From assembly GCF_002994615.1 (NCBI RefSeq), contig NZ_PVNK01000272.1:1-34098 (forward strand): DNA of 34,098 nucleotides, written 5' to 3'. The DNA is from Enhygromyxa salina. GTDB lineage: Bacteria; Myxococcota_A; Polyangia; Nannocystales; Nannocystaceae. Of the stretch, positions 1 through 9,000 are shown in pieces. Both the position numbers and the translations under genes were made by a program. The notes under the pieces were generated by a model. It saw nothing but the letters and a program-made list of their open reading frames with translations, made no database searches and was not told the origin of the DNA. How positions within the stretch are numbered: position 1 is the stretch's first letter; every line of letters begins with the position of its first letter.

Positions 1-1
1 C

Positions 2-675
2 GCGGTTCAAGAGCAGGTCCCGGGGCTGCCGCAGATCGACGCGGGCCACATGGGCACGCTGCGGACGCTGGGCGAGATCGTCGAGTACATGCGCGGCTTG
101 ATGGGCGGCGACGCAGGGGCGTCGTCGTCGGCGGCCGCGAGCGCGCCGGGGGTAGATCTCGAGGCGCTGATGCTGACGGTGGTCGCGGACAAGACCGGCT
201 ACCCGGAGCAGATGCTGGAGCTGTCGATGGACATGGAGGCGGAGCTCGGGATCGACTCGATCAAGCGGGTCGAGATCCTGGCCGCGGTTCAAGAGCAGGT
301 CCCGGGGCTGCCGCAGATCGACGCGGGCCACATGGGCACGCTGCGGACGCTGGGCGAGATCGTCGAGTACATGCGCGGCTTGATGGGCGGCGACGCAGGG
401 GCGTCGTCGGCGGCGGCCGCGAGCGCGCCGGGGGTGGATCTCGAGGCGCTGATGCTGACGGTGGTCGCGGACAAGACCGGCTACCCGGAGCAGATGCTGG
501 AGCTGTCGATGGACATGGAGGCGGAGCTCGGGATCGACTCGATCAAGCGGGTCGAGATCCTGGCCGCGGTCCAAGAGCAGGTCCCGGGGCTGCCGCAGAT
601 CGACGCGGGCCACATGGGCACGCTGCGGACGCTGGGCGAGATCGTCGAGTACATGCGCGGCTTGATGGGCGGCGA
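2..675 (+). repeat. Tandem 282-bp ACP-encoding repeats
   Basis: The ACP coding unit recurs at an exact 282-base (94-codon) period: the in-frame ATG of the MGTLRTLGEIVEYMRG segment lies at 50, 332 and 614. By eye, successive copies differ at only a few positions (a Ser/Ala codon in the linker, one GTA/GTG change, one TTC/TCC change). The left end of the array is cut off by the window start. Confidence 0.95.
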
Positions 676-3049
676 CGCGGCTGGGCCCGCGGCGTCGGAG
701 GCGAGCGCAGGGCCAAGGCCGGCGAGCGTCGGGGCCACGCCCGCGCTCGGTCGCTACGCCCTCGAGCTCGTGTCCGCGCCGCCCGTCGGTCTGGCCCAGC
801 CGGGTCTGCACGGGCCCGGCGGCGTGTTCGTGACCGGCGCCGGCAAAGCGCTGACCGACGCCCTGGTCAGCGAGCTCGAGGCCCGCGGGCTGCGGGCGCG
901 CAGCGGCGACACGGTCCCGGCCGACGCCCCCGCGGTCGTGTTCCTCGGCGGCCTGCGCGAGGTCGCCGACGAGGCCGAGGCCATCGCGATCAACCGCGAG
1001 GCCTTCGCGCTCGCGCGGACCCTGGCGCCGCGCTTGACCAGTCAAGGCGGCCTGTTCGTCACGGTTCAGGACACGGGCGGCGGCTTCGGCCTCGAGCCCT
1101 GCGAGCCCGCGCGGGCCTACCTCGCGGGCCTGCCCGCGCTGATCAAGACCGCCAAGCAGGAGTGGCCGAGCGCGAGCCTGAGCGCGATCGACATCGATCG
1201 CGCCGGGCGCGACCCCGCCGAGATCGCTGCGGTGATCGTCGACGAATTGCTGCTCGGTGGCGGCGAGCTCGAGGTCGCGCTCGCGGCCACGGGGGAGCGC
1301 CGAACCCTGCGCTCGCTGGCGGCGCCGCTCGACGAGGCCAGTGAGGTCGAGGCGCCGCTCGCCGAGGGCGATGTGGTCGTGGTCTCGGGCGGCGCGCGGG
1401 GGGTCACCGCGGCCTGCACCATCGAGTGGGCCCGCCGGACCCGCGCACGCTTCGCGCTCCTCGGCCGCAGCCGGCTCGAGCCCGAGCCGCCGTGCTGCGC
1501 GGGCCTCGACGAGGACGCCAAGCTCAAGCGCGCGCTGCTCGACCAGGCCCAGCGCGAGGGCGAGGCGCTGACGCCCGCGTCGCTCGCCCGCCGGGTCAAG
1601 GCCGTGGTCGCCGGTCGCGAGATCCGAGCCACGCTCGCCGCGATCGAGGCCGCCGGCGGCGAGGCCCGCTACCTCAGCGTCGACGTCAACGAGCCCGCGG
1701 CGGTCGCCGCCGCGCTCGCCGAGGTCCGCAGCGACTGGGGGCCGATCCGCGGCCTCGTCCACGGCGCGGGGGTCCTCGCCGACAAGCTGATCGCCGAGCT
1801 CAGCGACGAGCAGTTCGACTGGGCCTTCAACACCAAGGTCGAGGGCCTGCGCGCGCTGCTGTCGGCGACCGCCGACGATCCCCTCCGCGTGCTGTGCATG
1901 TTCTCGTCGGTCTCGGCCCGCTGCGGCAACAACGGCCAGTCCGCCTACGCGATGGCCAACGAGGTGCTCAACAAGGTCGCCCAGGCCGAGGCCCGCCGCC
2001 GCCCCGACGCGCTGGTCAAGTCGCTCGGCTGGGGCCCGTGGCAAGGCGGCATGGTCAGCCCGCAGCTCGAGCAGCACTTCGCCGCGCTCGGCGTGCCGAT
2101 GATCCCGCTCGAGGTCGGCGCCGACATGTTGGCGACGGAGCTGTCGGGCTTCGAGCCTGAGCGCGTCGAGCTCGTGCTCGGCGGTGAGCCGCGGCCCGAG
2201 GCGCTGCTCGTCAAGGGCAGCGAGGCCCGGGAGCTCGAGCTCGAGGTCCACCTCGATCGGCGGACCCACGCCTACCTCGCCGATCACAGCATCGCCGGGG
2301 TCGTCGTGGTCCCGGTCGTGCTCGCGATGGAGTGGTTCTCGCGCATGGCCCGGGCCTTCCGCCCCGACCTTCAGCTCCAGGCGATCACCGACGTCCGCGT
2401 GCTCCGGGGCATCAAGCTCCACGGCTTCGAGGGCGCGGGGGACCGCCTGACCCTGCGCTGCCGCCAGCTCAGCAACGGTCGGGGCGTGGTCCTCGAGCTC
2501 GAGCTGCTCGGAGAGGGCGGGGCGCTGCACTACCGGGCCAAGGCCAAGATGGACGCGCGCGGCTCGGCGCCGAGCATCGAGAGCGGCGAGACCCCAAAGC
2601 TCGCGCTCGGGGCCTGGGGCGACGCGTCGATCTACGGCGACGTGCTCTTTCATGGCCGCGACTTCCAGGTCATCGAGACCCTCGACGGCGTCGGCGCCGA
2701 CGGGATCAGCGGGACCCTCAAGGGCGTGCGCCGGGCCGGCTGGACCTCGGAGCCGTGGCAGGTCGACGTCGCGGCCCTCGACGGGGGGCTGCAGCTCGCC
2801 GTGCTGTGGGCCCGCGAGCGCCTCGGCGGCGCGACCTTGCCGATGGGCATCGGCGAGCTCCACATTGGCTCGGCGCCGGTCACCGAGGGGCCCGTGAAGG
2901 TGGTCGCGAGCTGCCGTGAGACCAGCGCGGGCGCGACGGTCGACGTGATGCTCCTCGATCAAGCCGGGGCGCGGCTGTCCGAGCTGCGCGGGGCCGAGCT
3001 GGTCCTGCGGCCGGATCAGCCTCGGGTCACGCCGCGGGCCCGGGCCTGA
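2..3049 (+). CDS. pfa2: PUFA synthase subunit Pfa2, 3' part (ACP repeats - KR - DH)
   Basis: The reading frame is open from base 2, so the gene begins upstream; the KS and malonyl transferase expected in this subunit are outside the window. Seen in order: the end of one acyl carrier protein, then two complete ACPs whose GIDSIKR motifs carry the phosphopantetheine Ser at bases 257 and 539. A ketoreductase follows (NADPH-binding GGARGVT near base 1390; Ser/Tyr/Asn signature in SSVSARCGNNGQSAYAMAN near 1905-1960). Last comes a C-terminal PKS-type dehydratase (first hotdog with DHSIAG near 2284, second hotdog with LFHGRDF near 2646). In PUFA synthases this subunit carries the growing chain on tandem ACPs and reduces and dehydrates the beta-carbon. 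It lies 13 bases upstream of pfa3 on the same strand, surely in one operon. Confident from domain order; the number of ACPs cannot be known from here. Confidence 0.93.
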   Translation, partial: AVQEQVPGLPQIDAGHMGTLRTLGEIVEYMRGLMGGDAGASSSAAASAPGVDLEALMLTVVADKTGYPEQMLELSMDMEAELGIDSIKRVEILAAVQEQVPGLPQIDAGHMGTLRTLGEIVEYMRGLMGGDAGASSAAAASAPGVDLEALMLTVVADKTGYPEQMLELSMDMEAELGIDSIKRVEILAAVQEQVPGLPQIDAGHMGTLRTLGEIVEYMRGLMGGDAAGPAASEASAGPRPASVGATPALGRYALELVSAPPVGLAQPGLHGPGGVFVTGAGKALTDALVSELEARGLRARSGDTVPADAPAVVFLGGLREVADEAEAIAINREAFALARTLAPRLTSQGGLFVTVQDTGGGFGLEPCEPARAYLAGLPALIKTAKQEWPSASLSAIDIDRAGRDPAEIAAVIVDELLLGGGELEVALAATGERRTLRSLAAPLDEASEVEAPLAEGDVVVVSGGARGVTAACTIEWARRTRARFALLGRSRLEPEPPCCAGLDEDAKLKRALLDQAQREGEALTPASLARRVKAVVAGREIRATLAAIEAAGGEARYLSVDVNEPAAVAAALAEVRSDWGPIRGLVHGAGVLADKLIAELSDEQFDWAFNTKVEGLRALLSATADDPLRVLCMFSSVSARCGNNGQSAYAMANEVLNKVAQAEARRRPDALVKSLGWGPWQGGMVSPQLEQHFAALGVPMIPLEVGADMLATELSGFEPERVELVLGGEPRPEALLVKGSEARELELEVHLDRRTHAYLADHSIAGVVVVPVVLAMEWFSRMARAFRPDLQLQAITDVRVLRGIKLHGFEGAGDRLTLRCRQLSNGRGVVLELELLGEGGALHYRAKAKMDARGSAPSIESGETPKLALGAWGDASIYGDVLFHGRDFQVIETLDGVGADGISGTLKGVRRAGWTSEPWQVDVAALDGGLQLAVLWARERLGGATLPMGIGELHIGSAPVTEGPVKVVASCRETSAGATVDVMLLDQAGARLSELRGAELVLRPDQPRVTPRARA

Positions 3050-3062
3050 GCGCGAAAGGGGC

Positions 3063-6000
3063 ATGATGTCCTTCGAGCCGATCGCCATCGTCGGGCGCGC
3101 GTGTGTGCTGCCCGGCGCGCTGAGCCCCGAGCAGCTGTGGACCCTCGTCATCGAGGGCCGAGACATGGTCAGCGCGGCCGACGAGGGCCGCTGGCGCTTG
3201 CCGAGCGCCGACGTGCGCGGCGACGGGGCCGATCAGACCTGGAGCGATCGCGGCGGCTACGTGCGCGGGTTCGAGGGCGTGTGGGATCCCGAGGGCTTCG
3301 CCGTGCCCGCGGCCTCGCTCGCCGGGCTCGACCCCTTGTTTCACTGGGTCCTGCACTGCGCCCGCGCGGCGCTGGACGACGCCGGCGACCGCCGCCGCGG
3401 GGCCGTGGCGCGCGAGCGGGTCGGGGCGGTGTTCGGCAACCTCGGGTTTCCGATCGCGCAGATGAGCCGCCTCGCCGAGTCGCGGTGGTTCGGCGTCGAC
3501 GGTCAGCCGGGCGCGGCGGTCGATCCTCGCAATCGCTTCATGGGCAGCGGCCCGGCGGCGCTGCTCGAGCGCGCGCTCGGTCTCGCGCCCGGGGTGTTTT
3601 GCCTCGACACCGCCTGCGCGAGCTCGCTGGTCGCGATCAAGCTGGCCTGCGATCAGCTCCACGACGGCCGCGTCGATCTGGCCCTGGCCGGGGCCGTCAA
3701 CCGGGCCGACGATCTGTTCTTGCACGTCGGCTTTTGTGCGCTCTCGGCCCTCAGCCGCAGCGGTCGCAGCCGACCCTTCCACGCCGACGCCGACGGCCTC
3801 CTGCCGGCCGAGGGCGCGGGCTTCGTCGCCCTCGAGCGCCTCGCCGACGCGCGCCGAAACGGTCGCCACATCTACGGCGTGATCCGGGGCGTGGGGCTGT
3901 CGAACGACGGTCGCGGCCGGGGGTTCTTGGCGCCCGCGCAAGAGGGGCAGGTCCGGGCGCTGCGTCAGGCCTACGCGCTCGCCGGGGTCCGCCCGAGCGA
4001 GGTCTCGCTGCTCGAGTGCCACGCGACCGGGACGGTCGTCGGCGACGCGACCGAGCTGCGCAGCAGCGCCGAGGTGTTCAAAGACACGCAGGTCCCGATC
4101 GGATCGCTCAAGTCGAACCTCGGTCACGCGATCACGGCGGCCGGCGTCGCCGGGTTGATCAAGGTGCTCGAGGCCATGCGCCACGGCCAGCGTCCGCCGA
4201 CGCTGCACACCGACGCGCCCAACCCCGAGCTCTCGCAGACGCCCTTTCGCGTCCTGACCCGGGCCGAGCCGTGGACCCGAGCGGACCCCGAGCGGCCGCG
4301 GATCGCGGGCGTGTCTGCGTTCGGCTTCGGTGGCAACAACGCCCACCTGATCGTCAGCGAGGACGACCCGAGCCTGGCCGCCACGCCGTCGGATCCGGTC
4401 GCGCCGCCCGAGCCGCTCGCGGTCGTCGGGCTCGGCGCGATCGTGGGGTCGGCCCACGGGGTCGAGGCCTTCACCGACGCGCTGCTCGGCGAGCGCGAGC
4501 CCGACCCGCGGACCGGAGAGTTCGAGCTCGACCTCGCCGGCCTCCGCTTCCCACCCAACGATCTGCGCCGGACCCTCGCGCAGCAGCTGCTGGTGCTCGC
4601 GGCCGCGCGCGAGGCCAGCGGCGCGGTCGCCGACGGGCTCGCGCGCGAGCGCAGCGGCGTGTTCATGGGTCTCGAGCCCGACGCCGAGATCTGCCGCCAC
4701 GGCGCGCGCTGGCGCCTGGCCGAGCAGCTGCGCCAAGCTGGGGTCGAGCCGCGCTCGCACACGGCGTGGCTCGAGCGGGCCCGTGAGGCGCTCGTCGGCC
4801 CGCTGAGCGCCGCGGGGGTCGTCGGGACCATGCCCAACATCCCCGCCAACCGGATCAACGCCCAGCTCGATCTCGGCGGCCACAGCTGCACGGTCTTCGA
4901 TGGCGAGTCCTCGGGTCGGCGGGCGCTCGAGCTCGCGAGTCGGGCGCTGCGCCACGGTGAGCTCGACAGCGCGTTGGTCTGCGCCGTCGACCTCAGCTGC
5001 GAGGAGGTCCACGCGAGCGCGCTCGCGGCCGTCGAGGCGGGCAAGGAGCAAGCCGAGCCCGGCGACGCGGCCGTGGTCTTGGTCCTGCGCCGTCTGAGCG
5101 AGGCCCGGCGCGCGGGCGAGCGCGTGCTCGCCGTGCTCGACGCCGACCTGTCAGACAGCGGCTCCGCGGGCGAGCGCCTCGAGCCCGAGGCCTACCGCTT
5201 GCGCGAGCGCTTCGGTCGGAGCTGGGCGGGCGGAGATCTGCGCGATCTGTGCGCTGCGGTCCTCGCTGGCCGTCGCGCCTCGCTGCCCGACGCTCGTCCG
5301 TGGTCCGGACCACGGCGCATGCGAGTCCCCGGTCCGTCCGGTGGCGCCGACCTCATCTTGCATCCGCGCCTGGCCGCCCCCGAGCTGCTGGTGTTCGCGG
5401 CCGCGAGCGAGGCCGAGCTCGCTCGCGCGCTCGCCGACGCACGACCCGGGGGCGAAGGCCCGTGCCGCGCGGTGATCGTCGCCCACGGCCCCCACGAGCG
5501 CGCGGCGAGGATCGAGCGGGCCCGCCGTCAGCTCGAGGACGGGCGCCCGAGCGGGCCCGGCGTGTTCGTGCGCCGCGAGCCGATCGATGGCCAGCTCGCG
5601 CTGGTCTTCAACGGCGCGGGCGCGGCCTACTCGGGCATGGCCCGGCCGCTGCTCGACGCGATCCCCAAGCTCGGCCGCGAGCTCGCGGCGCGCAGCCCCG
5701 AGCTGGCCGCGGCCTTCGACGCGCCGTGGCCAGACGCCGCCGACATCTCGCCGCTGCAGCAGCTGTGGGCCAGCTCCTTCGTGTCGCAGCTCCACGCGCG
5801 GGTCAGCCTGGACCTGCTCGGCCTCCGGCCTGACGCGCTGATCGGCTACTCGTCTGGCGAGAGCAACTCGCTGTTCGCGAGCGGGATCTGGACCGACCAC
5901 GACGCGATGGTCGCCGCGTGCCGCGAGTCCGGCGTGTTCACGGGGGAGATCGGCGGCGAGCTCCGGGCGGTCGGGCGCGCCTGGGCCTGCGACGATCCTC

Positions 6001-9000
6001 GCTGGGAGACCTGGACGGTGCTCGCGCCGATCCCCGAGATCGAGGCCGCCGTGGCGGTCGAGCCCCGGGTCCACCTCTCGGTCATTCACCACGACAACGA
6101 GGGCATCGTCGCCGGCGATCCCGAGGGCTGCGCGCGGGTCCGGGCGGCGCTCGGCGAGGCTCGCTGTCTGCGGCTGGGCTACGACCTCGCCGTCCACGTG
6201 CCCGAGCTCGCCGAGATCCGCGACGCGTGGCTCGAGCTGCATCGGCGACCCGTCCGCCCCCGCGCGGATCTGCGGGTCTACTCGGGCGCGCACGCGGGCG
6301 CCTACGAGCCGAGCAGCGAGGCCTGCGCCGCGGCGATCCTCGGCCAGGCCGATCGGCGCCTCGACTTCCGCGCGGTGATCGAGCAGGCCTACGCCGACGG
6401 CGTGCGCGTGTTCGTCGAGCAGGGCCCGCAGGGGGCTTGCAGCCGATGGATCCGCGAGATCCTCGGTCCCCGCGACGCCGTGGTCGTGGCCCTCGATCGC
6501 AAGGGCGGCGGGATCGAGGTCGTGGTCGAGGCCGCCGCCGCGCTGATCGCCGCGGGCGTGCCGTGCTCAGCGGATGCGCTCGTGACGAGCCGTGCCCCGT
6601 CGCGCGCGGCCTCGGGTCACGTGCTGCGCTTCGACGCTCACCCGCCCTCGGTGCGCCTGGAGCTCCCGGCGAGCCCCGCCAGCCCCGAACAGTCTGACCC
6701 CAAGCACGGATCCAACCCCACCATGACGACCGCCGCGCAGTCGCTTCAGATCATGCCTCCCGCTCCGACGCTGCCGGCCACCCACGCCGCCGCGCCAGCC
6801 TTGACGGGCGCGCCGGTCTCGACGCCGCCCGCTCACCCGCCGACGCCAGCACCGACGTCGACGCCGAGCCCGACGCCGAGCCCGACCCCGGCGGCCGCGA
6901 GCCCCGTCGCGCCGCCGCGCTCGAACTCAGCCGCGGCGGTCGTCCAGGCCCAGCTCGCCGAGCTCGGGCACCAGCAGCGGATCTTCGTCGAGCAGCAGGC
7001 GGCGCTGCATCAGCAGTTCCTGGCCGTTCACGAGCGCAGCATGGGTCTGCTGGCCGCGGCCGCCCGGGGCCGCGGACCGGTCGCCGCGCCGAGCCCGGTC
7101 GCCGCGCCGAGCCCGGTCGCCGCGCCGAGCCCGGTCGCCGCCCCGAGCTCGGTCGCCGCGCCGATCCCGGTCGCCGCGCCGACTCCCGTCGCCGCGCCGA
7201 CTCCCGCCGCCGCGCCGACTCCCGTCGCCGCGCCGACTCCCGCCGCCGCGCCGCGACCCGCCCAAGTCGCGCGCCCCAAACCAACTCAGCCCCGCCCCAA
7301 ACCCAAGTCTCCCGAGCTCGCGCCGCCGACCCAAACGGGCCCGCGCCCGCCGATCGGGCCGACCTTCGATCGGGCCGCGCTCGAGATCCACGCGAGCGGA
7401 CGGATCTCGGACATCTTCGGCCCGGCCTTCGCCGGTCAAGATCGCTACGGGCAGCAGGTCCGCATGCCCGAGCCGCCGCTGCTGCTCGCCGATCGCGTGA
7501 CCGGCCTCGACGCCGAGCCGATGTCGATGAAGCTCGGCACGATCTGGACCGAGACCGACGTCCGCGCCGACGCCTGGTACCTCCACGACGGTTACATGCC
7601 CGGCGGCATCATGATCGAGTCGGGCCAGGCCGATCTGCTGCTGATCAGCTACCTCGGGGTCGACGCCGAGAACCAGGGCGAGCGCGTCTATCGCCTGCTC
7701 GGGTGCACGCTGACCTACCACGGCGGCCTCCCGCGGGTGGGCGAGACCCTGGCCTTCGACATCCACCTCGACGGGCACGCCAAGCAGGGCGGCACCCGGC
7801 TGATGTTCTTTCACTACGACTGCCACATCGACGGCCAGCCGCGCCTGTCGGTCCGCAAGGGCCAGGCCGGCTTCTTCACCACGGCCGAGCTCGCCGCGTC
7901 CGAGGGCTGCCTGTGGCGGCCCGAGGATCAGGACATCGTGCCCGAGCCGCGCCTCGATCCGCCGGCTTTGACCTGCACCCACAGCTCGCTGAGCCCCGCC
8001 CAGCTCCAGGCCTTCAGCGAGGGGCGACCGTGGGATTGCTTCGGCGCGGGCGGCGACGCGCGCGACGGCTGGGACTTCGCCAAGACCCACACCCGGACGC
8101 CGCGGATCCAGGGCCAGCGGATGCTGTTCTTCGATCGCGTCGATCGTCTCGAGCCGCGGGGCGGCCCGTGGGCTCGGGGCTACCTGAGCGCGAGCACGAC
8201 GATCACCCCCGACCACTGGTTCTTCGACGGCCACTTCTTCAACGACCCCTGCATGCCGGGGACCTTGATGTTCGAGGGCTGCCTCCAGACCATGGCGGTG
8301 TTCCTGGCCAGCTTGGGCTACACGATCCGCCGCGACGGCTGGCGCTTCGAGCCGGTCCAGGACGAGCCCTTCGCGCTCAGCTGCCGCGGGCAGGTGACGC
8401 CCGAGGCCAGGCACCTGCGCTACGAGGTCTTCGTCGAGGAGGTCATCGCGGGCCCCGTGCCGACGATCTACGCCGATCTGCTGTGCACCGTCGACGGGCT
8501 CAAGGCCTTCCATGCCCGGCGCGTCGGCCTGAGCCTGGTGCCGGCCTGGCCCCTCGACGAGGGCCACCCGCTGGTCACCGACGGGCCCGCGGACCCCACG
8601 CAGGTCGCGACGGCTGGCGAGTTCGCGTTCGACTATCCCTCGATGCTGGCCTGCGCCCAGGGCCGGCCGACCGCCGCGTTCGGGCCGATCTACGCCCGCT
8701 TCGACAGCCCCGAGACCGTCGCGCGTCTGCCCAACCCGCCCTACCACTTCATCAGCCGCGCCGTCGCGATCGACGGTCAGATCGGCGAGCTGCGCCCGGG
8801 CATGAGCGTGGAGGTCGAGTGGGACGTCGGCGGCGGCGGAGCCTTTGGCCCGTGGTACCTGGCCGAGAACGGCTGCCGCACGGTGCCCTTCGCGGTCCTG
8901 CTCGAGGCCGCGCTGCAGCCTTGCGGGTGGCTGGCCAGCTACATGGGCTGCGCGCTGTCGTCGAGCGAGTCGCTGATGTTCCGCAACCTCGACGGCACGG

